Assembly: GCA_947462335.1 (NCBI GenBank)
Contig: OX381714.1
Coordinates: 54,977,800-55,041,799, forward strand
Source: Harmothoe impar
Taxonomy: Eukaryota; Annelida; Polychaeta; Phyllodocida; Polynoidae
DNA length: 64,000 nucleotides
Direction of reading: 5' to 3'
Below are positions 11,027-23,589 of the stretch, one piece after another; the first letter of the stretch is position 1; each line of letters opens with the position of its first letter. A model generated the notes under the pieces. That model saw only the letters and a program-made list of their open reading frames with translations. It searched no databases and was not told the DNA's origin. The translations under genes and the position numbers were made by a program.

Positions 11027-14000
11027 CTATTCACCTCCTGACCGCCACGGATTTTTCAAATCAGGAAGAGCAAGTTTCACAGAGGATTTAGACTCTCTGT
11101 GTAATGGTGGTAGCTCATCTAGTTCAAGGAAGTCCTCAAGCGATATGGCCTCCTTCATGGTAGCCTTTTCTTTCTTCTTCTTTTCTTTCAGAAGAGTTTG
11201 AAGCATATTTGTGTCTGGCCATTGTCCACTTTGTTCCGATGGTGGGATTGCAGCTTCACCTTGATCACTCTCCTCGGCATCTTCCATCTCAGGAAGATAA
11301 GATGGGTCATATGGTTCATCATCATCGTCATCAAGGTCCATTAGTAAGTCACCTAATGTAGGCCCCTGTGCAACATCAGAATCACTAGACCCTGTATCAT
11401 CGGATGATTTGGTCGCTGCATCTGAATCATTTTCATCATCTTCAAAAGATGAGTCAGACAGTTTCAACTTCTTGCTCCCCCTTGAGGAAGTAGAATCTGC
11501 TTTTGATAGAACAGGGGAGGTTGCATCATCATCAGATTCGCTAGAGATTCTCAGGCCAGGAAAATATGTAGCATCATCAGCATCCTCATCATCCTCATCA
11601 TCATAAGGTTCAATCCTTGGTGGTGCCCGTTTCCGGGGTGCTAAATAGGAGGAAATAGAGGAGTTGCCAGTGTCTGTTCTGGACAAGGCAGGAGCAGAGG
11701 TGCCGGGCCCTGCTGTACCGGCTTTGTGTGTAGTGGTAGCTGCCATGTCTTGGAGGTGAGTGAACACCGCGTCCACATCTTTACGCAGCCCAGTGCCCTC
11801 ACGTTCCCGGACCCCTCTCTCATACACCTGGTGAAGAGAAATTAGGTAAGGATCACATTTACTGCACACATGAATATTTATATACACCAGCAGAAGTCGC
11901 TAGTAAAAAGAATGAAAAATAATAGCTACCTTCAATAAAGAGAAACTATTGGAAGGAGCATTTTCTTGACTAACAAAATTCAGGTATACAGAGAGAGGTC
12001 CTTGGATGGGACGGATATATGATCCTGCCTTTTGTTATCAGTAAATCAGTTATTGATACATTTTTATAGCAAAAACGCGCAAAAGACAACAAAAATGCTT
12101 ACTTCTGAAATGTATACTAAGCCTAAGGATTATTACCTACCACAAAATATTGTTTAGTGCCATCGTTCATTTAGGCCGATAAATATTGATTTGAATAAAT
12201 TGAAAAAATTCAAATTGGCTATCATACTAACCATGTAGGCCTCATGTCCGCTCTCTCTGTAACAGATAGCCATGACAAGTTCTACGATGCCTCCAAAGTC
12301 ATCTAATTCCAGGCGTTTGCCCCCAGTTGCTTCAGCAAGATGCTTCCAGAAGAAGCCGGCACTGTTCTCCGCTCCACACTGCACAGCATAAACATGCACT
12401 CCCTGAAAATGAAATTTTATTTCTTATTAGCATTCTGCATGTTATAGTTAATAGTTAATTGATTCAAAGATTGGGGTCCCAAAGGTCAATGGAGTTGAAT
12501 TTAAACCAGAATGTTTACTAGGACTATCCTTCATTTCCTGCTTATTGTTTTAATACAATAATTTAATTTAAGCTTACGCTGCCTCGATACACATGTTTTA
12601 GATATTCATTCCATTACATATATCATGCCATCGTGTTGATGTACATGGGCCCTTTTCAATTTAGCTGTGCTGTGCTTGTTGAATATCTCATCTCAGTGCT
12701 TAAGATGCATAGCAAGACACCTGTAACCTCAGCGGTTATACTCTTTTTATACTTGTTGCTATGTTGTCACATTACATTATTTGAAATACATAGACAAAGG
12801 TTCCCGAGTTTTAGTCTGTTGACAGGGTTATTTCATGACTTGAATGTCAGGCCGTATTGCATGCAGCCTGACATACAACAAGTGAAATAAACCTTCAATA
12901 GACTAAAACGAATGTGCCTTTGTGTCTATCTAATTCAAATATTCGAAAATATCATAAGGGGAACATAAAATCGCCATTTCTACATCATACAAATGTAAAC
13001 AAACCGCCATTTTGATGACGTCACAGGGCTGTGAAATACGGCCATAGGTTATTCAACGGCTTGGCAAAAGAGGCCTACCTTGGTTATCTCAATGTCACGG
13101 CCATATACCATAACAAATACACAGGAATAGTACATGGGTGTACTTTACTCACCATCTCATCATGCAGCCTCCTTGTCTCCTCCTTCCAATCAATGACAAC
13201 TCTACTGGAGGTGTTCCTGGCTCGTTTCTTATAGAAGTCAGTGTTGTGAGGGATGGAGTCTCCAATCATCACTAAAGCTCGCTGTGATCCGGGTTGCCAT
13301 GACAACTTGGTACGTACTTCCTGTAGCACCAGCTCATAACATTCCTCCCAGTCTCCACCCTCAGTGCCTTCAACACCATTCATGAACTCACAGAGCTCAT
13401 TCACATCCCGAGTGAAGTTGACATGTTTTGTGACATACCTTCTATAGTCACAGTAGTCTCCATGAGCAAATACTGCTATTTTCAATGAAGGGACATCACC
13501 AAGGAGACGGCTGAGGATATCATATACCTGTGTGCGGACTTTGTCAACATAGGCACCCATGGAACCAGTTCTGTCAAAAGAGAAGACAATTTCTATCGGA
13601 CGATTAGATGACATGGTTGGCGCTGTTCCAATTGTAGACTTTGCTATAGAGTTAGTGCTGCTGTTAATTCTAGAGAGGCTTGAGCCAGAAACATCTGTAA
13701 TGTCATCTGATTCAATGGTGTTTTGCACTCTCTTTCTACTTCTTAAAGAGGAGGAAATGGATGAGTTGCCTGTGTCTGTCCTGGAGAGGGTAGGTGTAGG
13801 GGTGGTGGATGCTGCTGTAGCTTGTGTAGGTTTAGAACCACCTGCCTGAGCATCTCTGTTTGAGATGTTAGATTTAGTCCTTACAGGCACCTTGACTCCC
13901 TTCTTGGCTACTGTCTTTGATAGGACCATTTTACCTTTGCTAGTCATTGTTGTTGTTGTTGTTGTGTTCCTGAGATCAGTAAACATCCTGTGAACATCTT

Positions 14001-16786
14001 GACGCACCATTTCTTCCTCGTGCCCTTGCCCATGCTCAGGAGCCTTCTTCTCCTGGTCTTCAATGATGTCAGGAGAATAAGATGGGTCATTTGCTTCATC
14101 ATCATCATCATACTCAGAACCCTCATCAATGTCCATGATTGTATTTCTCTGACTGATGCTAGAAACAGTGGATAGAGAATCATCAGATGGGTTTGTATCT
14201 GCATCAGAATAATAAGAAAACCTGTCAGGGTTACCATCATAAATGTCATCATCAGAATCAGACAAGTCAAAAAGTCTTGGTCTCTTGTTCTTATTAGAAA
14301 AAGTAGGCTCTGAATGGCCACTGTCAATTGTAGACTGGCCTAGGCCAGGATCATCATCATCATTATCATCATCATTATCATCATCAGATTCGATAATTGG
14401 CTGCCTCATCATCCAGTTTCTTTTGCGTGGAGAAATGTTGGAGCTGCCGGTGTCTGTCCTGGACAGTGAAGGTGTGAAGATGAAGGCCCCCGTAGGTGCT
14501 GGGGTATTGGGAAGGTCTTGGAGCTGAGTGAACATGGTGTCCAAGTCTTTACGGAGTGCATCACCCTCACGTTTGCGGATCTCTTGCTCATAAGCCTGGT
14601 GAATAGAAAGAGAAGAATTTGATTTATAATGTAGACGTTTGTGTGTGATTGCATGTAATGGAAAAATAGATACTTAATAAGAATTGCCAAAACTCTAATA
14701 CAGACACTAATTGTTTCCCTACTTCCACAAACTCATACTACCTTTGATTGTATTTAATATGAAAAGTTTTCTGTAAGTGTTATAATGGATAAAATGACTT
14801 TATTCAGGAAAATTATTGTTTCCATCCATGAAAAGAGTTGCAATGCATCAGAGGCTTTCAATAATTCCTACCTTAACTCAGTCCTGACCCTTTAAAATAG
14901 CCCTTTTGATGGTAAATACCAGGCCAATACTGCACTGCACTGTGCTGGCCTTTTAGAGTGTATCTCAAACATTGGTTGGTCAGTATATTTGAAGCAGCAC
15001 TGGTGAGTTTATCACATAGCTGCATTCATTCATGATGAGAAATGGCATGGTGCATCAAAGCATTAATGCTGCCCTTAAAGGGTTAACTATGAAGTAAATC
15101 TCTGGAATAACCCTACTTAAAATTAAAGGCTTAAATAGTATGGATACGTTATATTTTGTACAATACAAACCTTATAGGCGTCAGGTCCACTCTCCCTGTA
15201 ACAGATGGCCATTATGAGTTCTACGATGCCTCCAAAGTTTTCCAACTGTAGGTGTTTGCCCTCCGTTGCTTTAGCAAGATGTTTCCAGAAGAAGTTGGGA
15301 CTTTTTTTCTTCTCTGCTCCACACTGCACAGCATACACATGCACGCCCTGAAAAGAATTTGATAACATTAGCATTCTGTTTATTATTATGTAGGGTTAGG
15401 GTTAGGCCACTCAAAAAGAAAGTTGTTTCTCATCACCCAGCAGTGAAAAATATTATGAGGGCGCTTTTTATTTTTATTTTTTTTTACTGAAGGCTAAAAT
15501 GTGTAGGGAAATTTAGACTTTTCGTGAATGAGTTTCACATTTTAGTAGTTAAGAGTTCATTGATCCACAAAAGTTGCAATAATGTGAGTTGTTCCTAGCT
15601 CACTGTATTACTGACAGTATAAGCTTTAATTTGATACCAAATATGTTTTTATCACAATTTTCATGATGCACACAGTGGTGAAAACCCAGTTTATTTTTTT
15701 AAGTGGCCTTAGTGTCCTATTTTAATGAGAGCATTAATCATGAAAGCATGTATTAAAGGGATTCATGAATTGCTACACAGAAGCCACCTGGTGGCAAAAA
15801 TAGAACCTTTTAAAAAGATCAGTTATCATGGCTACAAGTGTTACTTTATCTGAAACGATTATCTCATCTTTCTACCTGGATTTTTGTACCTATAGTAATG
15901 ACATTTAGTATCTGTTTGGATACCCATAGGACCCTATAGTTAAGACAAAATGAATGTTTTGGGGAATAACCAGAGGACTGGCAATTAATTCGATTTTTTA
16001 TTAAATGCCATTCTATTGGGAAGTTAAGACCCTGTACCTAGCTGAGTAAGAGTGTGGTTTGTTTCATCAGAGCAAACATCCCTATCCAAGATTACCACAA
16101 AAGAAATACAAAAGAAAATGCAACAAATTGTTCATTAAAATCCTGCCCAAGAACATCAGATGGTAATATGAACCTTTGTATCCTCAATGTATTTCCCTTA
16201 CATCACATTAACTATATCATATAACATGCTATTTGATTTGAAAACTTTGTTTAAATTATTCCCTATTGTATTATATATAACTCACTGTTTCATTGTGAAG
16301 CCTCCTTGTCTCCTCTTTCCAGTCGATGACACTTTTTCCAGCAGTGTACTTTCCCTGTTTCTTATAGTATGCAATGTTATGTGGGATGGAGTCTCCAATC
16401 ATCACAAGGGCACGCTGTGATCCTGGTTTCCATGACAACTTGGTACGTACCTCCTGTAGCACCAACTCATAACATTCATCCCAGTCCCCACCGTCTGCGC
16501 CTTCAATATGGTTTACAAAGTCACAAAGCTTATCCACATCCCGAGTAAAATCAATGTGTTTTGTGACACACTTCTCATAGGCATAGGAGTCATAGTAGTC
16601 ACCATGGGAGAAGACAGCTATTCTCAATGATGGCACATCTTTAAGAAGACGGGTGATGATATCCGTTACTTTTGAATGGACTTCACCAATGTAGTCACGC
16701 ATAGAGCCAGTTGTGTCGAAGGAGAAGACAATTTCTATCGGACCGCCAGATGGCATGGCCAGATCTGCCCCAAGTATGCCCGCCAT
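11027..16786 (-). CDS. Gene B: double vWA acidic protein lacking the C-terminal domain
   Basis: Joined exons are 16786-16286, 15347-15171, 14595-13153, 12402-12232 and 11827-11027, all phase 0, about 1030 residues. vWA1 (1-226) keeps DTTGSM and MIGDS. An acidic linker carries [13 protein letters not shown] and [13 protein letters not shown] repeats, [11 protein letters not shown] motifs, RKR clusters and long D/E runs. vWA2 (about 559-764) has DRTGSM. Its first half sits in the same exon as the preceding acidic linker, with no intron and without the MAG leader, so B looks like a fusion of two paralogous units. The last exon repeats the acidic module and [15 protein letters not shown], then leaves homology right after ALPDL and stops ten residues later. 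The GIY-YIG-like domain present in A and C is gone, and an AT microsatellite lies just beyond. Function unknown. Confidence 0.72.
12778..12942. repeat. Foldback MITE, TATTTGAATTAGATAGACA-type arms
   Basis: Arms 12778-12855 and 12862-12942 pair through AAATACATAGACAAAGG, GTTTTAGTCT, TTATTTCA and ATGTCAGGC blocks. It lies in gene B's intron between the second vWA half-exons. Confidence 0.75.
14886..15087. repeat. CCCTTTAAGG-family copy in gene B intron
   Basis: It begins GACCCTTTAAAATAGCCC and ends GCTGCCCTTAAAGGGTTAAC, with a degenerate centre. It sits at the same intron position as the copy at 22250-22414 in gene C. Confidence 0.6.
15405..15708. repeat. GGCCACTCAAAAA MITE, copy 1
   Basis: Termini GGCCACTCAAAAA and inverted AAGTGGCC, flanked by TTA on both sides (15402-15404, 15709-15711). 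A 3-bp TWA duplication with GGCC termini is typical of PIF/Harbinger-type elements, so this is assigned there by inference. Internal GTTTCTCATCACC and AAGCTTTAATTTGATACCAA blocks match copy 2. Confidence 0.75.
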
Positions 16787-16884
16787 TGGTGATGCTATGT
16801 GTCTTGTCTCTGAAGAATAGAAACATTGAAACTTGATTCCCCTGTGCTTCCTTTTACAATCAATCAATCAATCGAGAGTGCATG

Positions 16885-16990
16885 CAAGAAGGAAAGAGGG
16901 GAGGAGGAAGGTGGAGGTAGGGGAAGGGAGGGAGGGGCAGTGAGGGAGGGAGGTGGAGGAGGAGGCAGGGTGAAAGGGAGGGGGAGGGAG
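16885..16990. repeat. Purine tract before vWA exon of gene B
   Basis: GGGA/GGAGG-rich on the plus strand, hence pyrimidine-rich in the transcript, about 75 nt upstream of the 3' splice site of the first coding exon. Confidence 0.85.
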
Positions 16991-17271
16991 AATCGATTTC
17001 GATTAATAGAATCATGATTCAAATCAGTGTCTTACCATAATCATGACATCAGATATCCCATTCAAATATACAGCTCAATTACTGCTGTAGATATTAAACT
17101 AGTCATACATGGTTTCCATCTTAATAGAACGAAGAGATGGGTGGGTAGTCATAGTAACAGATCTTACAAGTATGTCTATATCTGTATTGCACAATCAAGG
17201 GTGCTAGTGGTGCAATCCCCATAATATTATCAGGAAATTTGTGCTGAAATAGTACAACTAGACATACTTAC

Positions 17272-17505
17272 ATGTTCAGAATACAATAGTTGGCTGAGTA
17301 GAGTGATAATCCTCCCTGTAGTAGTAGGTTTGTATACGGTAGACAGAGCTGTGCTCCATTTAAGACTGTGTTGAGTACAACGACCTTGTTCTGGGCTGTA
17401 CAGACTGCTGGCACTGAACCAACCCTGTCTGGGTGTGTTCTGCTGCACACACCCCACCTACAGGGGTCCCCCTCAACTACAGGCACTAAGGTCAGTTACC
17501 AAACT
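17272..17505 (-). promoter_or_regulatory. Gene B leader exon and promoter block
   Basis: It shares TAGTGCCTGTAGTTGAGGGG, then GGTGGGG and GCAGAACACACCCAGACAGG with gene C. It ends at 17272 before a GTAAGTATG donor. Probably an untranslated first exon; the 5' end is approximate. Confidence 0.62.
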
Positions 17506-18128
17506 AGCAATGTGGTTTCTTTCCTCAACCATGGTATAGCACTGTTTGTGATGCTCGATATTAGTGCAGAACAATTAGCCATTGAGGTACATTTTGGTAA
17601 CAATCTAAGTGTTCAAGGAGAGTGAATTGATATATACTATATAGAGGTGATGTGTCCTAAGCTGATTATAATCAAGATGGTAGACATCAGCATTTATTTA
17701 GAGGTCTCGGCTAGAACTGTTTTGAGAGACCTTAGCAGGCATGCCCTGACTTGTTTGGAGAGGAGGTTTTTCCATAGTCTGGCACTGAGTGGGTGGTGGG
17801 GGTGAGGGGGGTCGAGAGTTGGGGGGGGGGGGGGATCTAGGGGACCCAGTGTTATGCCACCTGGTATTGCTAAAAAGAGCTTACTGTGCTTTCTATGGTA
17901 AGGCCCAGGGCACCGAAATATAAACCAAACAGAGAGTTTTTTTTGCTGAGGACCAATAGACACCACATGGGGATTAAAGCAATATAGAGCAATGCAATAT
18001 TTGTTTCATCCCACGTGAATAAAATGTTTCCTATTGTGACAGTATTACAGTTTATTTACATGTAGAGTTTTTGCCCAATTCTGAAGCATGAAGACACCTC
18101 CACTCAAGAGTGTTTAGCATCTGCTTAA
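17506..18128. other. Upstream region of gene B, no gene seen
   Basis: Contains a homopolymer G run (about 17820-17833) and no recognisable coding segment. Confidence 0.5.
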
Positions 18129-18459
18129 GGCCACTTAAAAAAATTAAATGGTTTCTCATCACCGCGCGCATCACAAAAATCAAGTTTTGGGGAAAACTCT
18201 TTTTTTTTTTTTTTTTGCCAATTTTTGATGAAAAAACTGATAGAAATGGACAAGTATTGTCATATTTGGTATCAAATTAAAGCTTATAATGCCAGCAATG
18301 CAGTGGTATAGATTTTCTCCACCTTTAAAGATCACATAATTCTTAACCAACAAATTGAGAATTTTGGTCTCGAAAAACGTCAATTATCCTATACATTTTA
18401 GCCTCCCTCGTCAGATTTCTCAGACCTTGGTGATGAGAAACCGCTTTTTTTGAGTGGCC
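18129..18459. repeat. GGCCACTCAAAAA MITE, copy 2
   Basis: Termini GGCCACTTAAAAAA and inverted TTTTTTTGAGTGGCC, flanked by TAA at 18126-18128 and 18460-18462. GGTTTCTCATCACC blocks lie inside both ends. Confidence 0.8.
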
Positions 18460-18462
18460 TAA

Positions 18463-19854
18463 TGATAAGACTGTAGTTTTACGGTTTCAGAAAAGCTAAA
18501 TTGCAAAAGAAATCTGAACTGCCAACCCCCAACTCTTCAAATTCGTAATTCTGATGCAAGAAAATCGTAACATTGGTAATTTCACTCCTTGACGATTCGT
18601 AATTGAATTTGCAATGCTAACTTAAATTAAATTCCCATGAAACCCCCTTACTTTTAGGACATTGTATAGAAACGAGGTCTTCTAAAAAGGTTTTCTATGT
18701 GAAAATGAGACGTTTTATAAACACAAGACTTTCCAAAATTTTCATTTTTCTCATGCTTTTCTTAAATTAGATAAAAATAGGTACATTCATTTTGGTCGTT
18801 TTTCAGCATTAGTCCCCATTTTTGGTAGCAACCTATATAAAAGGGCTCAAATTCGCAATGTAACGACAAATTAGTAATAGTTGGCAGCTCTGAATCCAAA
18901 TGTATCAGACACAGGTATGAATATGTTTTTGCGCGACTGTAAATATAGACATTGTGACATGTGGGCGGTGTTTTTAGTATGGAGGAATTCGTTCTGCATG
19001 CAGCTCCCACATTAGCCATAAAACATTATAACTACTCTTCTGAATGACTCCTGGTCGCATAAACTTGAGTTCTTACTGTCTGGCTAGCAGGTAAGGGGGT
19101 CAAATATAAATTTAGCTCCTGTACCGTGAACATGAACTTGTATTTTCCATCCAAATATCAGGGTGAGGATTCCTATTGTTGCAGCTAGATTGAACGTGGT
19201 ATTTTTATCCATACCCATCTGCCGTATATTCAAAAGACTACTGTGTTTTTTCAGGCATGAAATCTCTAAACACACGCTCTGCAAAGTAAGATAATGTAGA
19301 GTTGTATACATCTATTTATAGAGCATTTCCAATGCAGGGAGGACTGACCTCCTGGGCTTTGCTTGGATCCGATTATACCTTGATTGCTCGGGGGCAAAAT
19401 GCCCAAATATAGACACATAGATATAGGCCTACTTCATGGGAAATGAACAAATAACAGGATTTCATGTTTAATTTTATTAGCTGTGCTGACGATGTGTCTC
19501 AATATTCATTGAAGAAGCCAAAAGCCCGTAGTAGTGTAACCGTTAAGCTATAATTTCACATACCCCTATCCAAATGTTTAGTATATTTTGTATAAATAAC
19601 TCAGTTATCTGTTATATAGGGAATGGCTAGAGGCGTTATCTAGTAGTTTGGCATTCATCTAACAGACGCATGTGCTGGCATGTATGAGTCTGTTTGGTAC
19701 TGTTGGAATGTTGTAAGAGATTCACTCTGGAAGAAATACCTTTTGTTTCATAATGCTGTACGTTTGTTGTCCTAAAACCCCACTTTGGGGAGGATGGGTT
19801 CCAGATCTAAAATGAACATCACGGTAACTTTACATATGTTCGACTGATACTGCT
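18463..19854. other. Intergenic B-C, no confident gene
   Basis: AT-rich. A minus-strand frame near 19084-19230 includes a hydrophobic run (LAATIGILTLIFGWKIQV), but without a domain or clear splice context I do not call it a gene. Confidence 0.4.
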
Positions 19855-22800
19855 TCAGTTGCCGGAGATCACAACACCAGACCTCTTCACCAGCCGACTA
19901 CCTCGAATGTCACCTTCCAGCTGGCGCTCTTTCCATGCATAGTCATAAACAGCACAAAGTACCTGCCTCACCTCACTGGCATCTTGAAGTTTTACTCTAT
20001 TACCTCTGACAACAGTTGTGTAGGGTAGTGTCAAAATTGCTCTACGTACATATAGCTTGTGTCCAAGAGAGAGAATCTTGTCTATTTTGCGCCTAACTTT
20101 TAAGTCGCGAAGGAGATAAGTGTCCCAACACATATTTTTAAATCCTCCAGTGGAGCGTAAGAGAACAGTGTGTTTAACAGGAGATTTAGATAGTTGAACA
20201 GCTAATTCATAAATAGCTGGCTGCTCCTGCCCCTCTTTAAACAAACTTGTATTGCGCATGCCCTTGTGACCAGCATTACGTGGATGCCAAGTCCCTTTAG
20301 CACTCTTGACAGCAGACTTGCTCCCCATGGCAAACTGCCATCGTGACCAGTACAAATCAGAGAGAGCAAGCTCTACAGAGGATTTAGACTCCCTGTGCAG
20401 TGGTGGTAGCTCATTTAGTTTAAGGAAGTCCTTGACTGAAATGACCTTCTTAGTTAATTGTCTGGACTTGGTCTTCACAGTATCCTTCACTCTCTTCTTG
20501 GCTACCTCCTTTGAGGGAGTCTTAATGCTTTTCTTGGTTACCAAAGAGGCTTTTGCTGATGCATTTCTTTCGTTCTTGCCTTTTGTCCTTGCTGCTGTCC
20601 TCGCAGTAGTTTGAGCTACGTTCCTCACTGACACTACATCGGTTTCCTCTAATGGCAGATTTTCTGTTTTGTCTTGGAGCTCAGCGAACATCTTGTTCAC
20701 ATCTCGACGTACGGTATCTTCTTCTTGTTCATGCTCAGACTGTAGACCTCTCTGACTCCCACTAGAAGAAGTAGAATCTGCATTTGAAAGTACAGGGGAG
20801 GTTGGATCTGCATTTGAATCACTAGAAGACCTAGCGGTTTTGCTATCATTATCAGAAGAATAGACTGGACTGTTGCTCCTTTTAGAATCGGTAGACTTTG
20901 AATTTACGCAGGACCTTTTAGAATCGGTAGACTTTGAATTTACAGAGGACCTTTTAGAATCGGTAGACTTTGAATTTACAGAGGAGGTGCCACTTTCAAC
21001 ATCAGAGAGGCTTGGGGTGGAAACACTTGCAATGTCGTCATCCGATTCAATAGTGTTTTGCACTCTCTTACTACTTCGTAAGGAAATGGACGAGTTTCCA
21101 GTGTCTGTCCTGGAAAGGGTAGGTTTTGGGGTGGTGGCTGCTTCTGTATCTGATTCAAGAGATGGGGAGCGACTGGTCTGAGCATCCCGGATTAAGTTTT
21201 CAGACTGGGCCCTCATATGAGCCTTTACTCTTGTCTGAGATATTGTCTTTGATGGGGCCTTTATTTGTTTGTTAGTTTCTGATGCGTTCCCACTGTCCTC
21301 AGGAACTTCATTTGCTGTTGTCTTCTCAGGAGTTTGAACTATATCCCCTCCTGGCACTTCTGCACATTTCTCTGATGACAATTTTGGATTTGATTTTATG
21401 AGGTCAGTGAACATCTTTCCCACATCTCGACGCACATTGTCTTCCTCAAGTTCTTGCTCAAGCTCATGAGCCTTCTTCTCAACTTCCATCATATCAGGCA
21501 AATAAGATGGGTCATGTGTTTCATCATCATCAATATCGGCAGAATCAGAAAGGTCAATGTCCATGATTGTACCTCTCTGACTGATGGTAGAAACAGTAGA
21601 TTGAGAATCATAGGAAGGGTTGGTATCCGCATCAGAATAATACGAAAACCTGTCAGGGTTACCATCATAAATGTCATCATCAGAATCAGATGAGTCAAAT
21701 ATTCTTAAATAATTAGAATCCTTAGACTCTGAGGAGCCACTGTCAACTCTAGTCGAGAAACTTGGGCCAGGATCACAGGTAGTGCCATCATCATCGTCTT
21801 CATTATCATCATCATCAGATTCAATGATTGGTTGCCTCATCAGCCAGTTTTTTATGCGGGGAGAAATGTCTGAGTCTGTTCTGGAGAGTGTAGGTGTAAA
21901 GGTAAAGGCCTCTGTTGTAGGTTCGGGATCCGGAGTACCAGGCAGGTCTTGGAGTTGAGTAAACATAGTGTCCAAGTCTTCACGCAGTTCAGCACCTTCA
22001 CGCTCACGTACCTCTCGCTCATAAGCCTGGTGAACAGAGATAAGGGGAGAATTTGATTTATACCATAGATGCAATAGAAAATATCAATAGGCTTTTGCTA
22101 AATTTTCAATGCATACTGCCCTTACTAGTAATCACTATATAACAAGTTCTGTGTAAATGTTGTAGCGTAAACTAATACCAAGTGATTATTTGCGGAATGT
22201 ATGCATAACCTTTTTTTTATATAGAAATTTCAAGGTCTGGATCATGCGCCGTGCTCATTGTTGATCCTAATGTAGCAACTTAGCATTGCCATGAATGCAT
22301 AAAGGCAGCAATAGTGAGTTAAACACCATATCTGCATGTATGCATGTATCATAATGAAAAATGGTGTACATCATGATGACAAATGGTTAAGCAATATACA
22401 GCCCGTAAAGGGTTATTTATGAAGTGGAATGACCCCCGGGGCATTAAAAGTTAAATGGTATTCAATGATAATAAATAAATATATGCATATATATATCATG
22501 GTATACTTACCATATAGACCTCAGGTCCACTCTCCCTGTAACAAATGGCCATTATCAGTTCTATGATGCCTCCAAAGTTATCCAATCGCAGGTGTTTACC
22601 CCCCGTCACTTTTGCAAGATGTTCCCAGAAGATGGTTGCAAGATGTTCCCAGCAGTTTGCTTTTCCCTCTGTTTTCTCTCCACACTGTACAGCATACACG
22701 TGCACACCCTGAAAGGTATTTGGCTACATTTAGCATGCTGTGTATTATCAAATCAAAGATGATGTCTTATGTTATTGACAGTATGAATCATAAAAGGATA

Positions 22801-23513
22801 CTTCAATATATATATATGTGCAGTTCTTTGAAAAAAGTAAGAACCTGTACTTAGCTGAATAAGGAAATGGACCAGAAAAGCACTTCTCAATGAACAAAAA
22901 CTGCTAGAAATTGTCAGTTAAAACCAAGCTAGCCCAGATGCTTCAGATAGTGAAATACAGTTTTATATGAACCACTTTGAACTTATTCATATTATTTTAA
23001 ATCATATTCCCTATTACTTACTATTTCATCACGAAGCCTTCTTGTCTCCTCTTTCCAGTCAATGACACTTTTTCCAGCAGTATACTTTCCCTGCTTCTTG
23101 TAGTAGCCAACGTTATGTGGGGCTGAGTCTCCGATCATCACTAGAGTTCGCTGAGATCCGGGTTGCCATGACAACTTTGTCCGTACTTCCTGTAGCACCA
23201 ATTCATAACATTCCTCCCAGTCTCCACCATTTGTGCCCTCAACACCTTTTACAAAGTTGCAGAGTTCATCCACATCTCGAGTGAAGTCAATGTGTTTTGT
23301 GACATACTTCTCATGGTCATAGTAGTCGCCATGGGCAAAAACAGCTATTCTCAGGAATGGCACATCATTAAGGAGACGAGTTATGATGGTTGTTACTTTT
23401 GAGCGGACTTTTTCAATGTAGTAATTCATAGAGCCAGTTGTGTCGAAGGAGAAGACAATTTCTATGGGACCTCCAGGTGGCATGGGCATATCTGCCCCGA
23501 TTAGGCCCGCCAT
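19855..23513 (-). CDS. Gene C: vWA - acidic - GIY-YIG-like protein
   Basis: Joined exons are 23513-23022, 22708-22511 and 22026-19855, all phase 0, giving 953 residues. The coding exon opens at an acceptor before 23536 and the first ATG (MAG) is at 23513. Residues 1-230 are a complete von Willebrand A domain: D24-T26-S28 in DTTGSM, HGDYYD at 61-66, [10 protein letters not shown] at 101-110 and D129 in MIGDS form the expected metal-dependent adhesion site. Residues 231-755 are disordered and acidic, with three related helices ([39 protein letters not shown]), [11 protein letters not shown] motifs, RKR/KR clusters and three SVNSKSTDSKRS repeats. Residues 759-953 hold [15 protein letters not shown] and the GIY-YIG-like domain (AIYELAVQ at about 834, VYDYAWKERQ at about 923). 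This is the best-preserved member. Likely nuclear from the basic clusters; function unknown. Confidence 0.78.
22250..22414. repeat. CCCTTTAAGG-family copy in gene C intron
   Basis: The right end reads AGCCCGTAAAGGGTTATTTA. It occupies the same intron position as the copy at 14886-15087 in gene B, so the insertion predates the B/C duplication. Confidence 0.55.
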
Positions 23514-23589
23514 TGGTGATGCTATGTGTCTTGTCTCTGAAGAACAGAGATATTGAAACTTGATTCCCTGTGCTTCCTTTTGCAATCAG

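Noticed and set aside
10683..11201. 172-codon plus-strand frame
   Set aside because: Mostly AT microsatellite plus antisense of gene B's last exon.
19084..19311. 75-codon minus frame with a hydrophobic run
   Set aside because: No partner exon, no family, and composition like the flanking AT-rich DNA.
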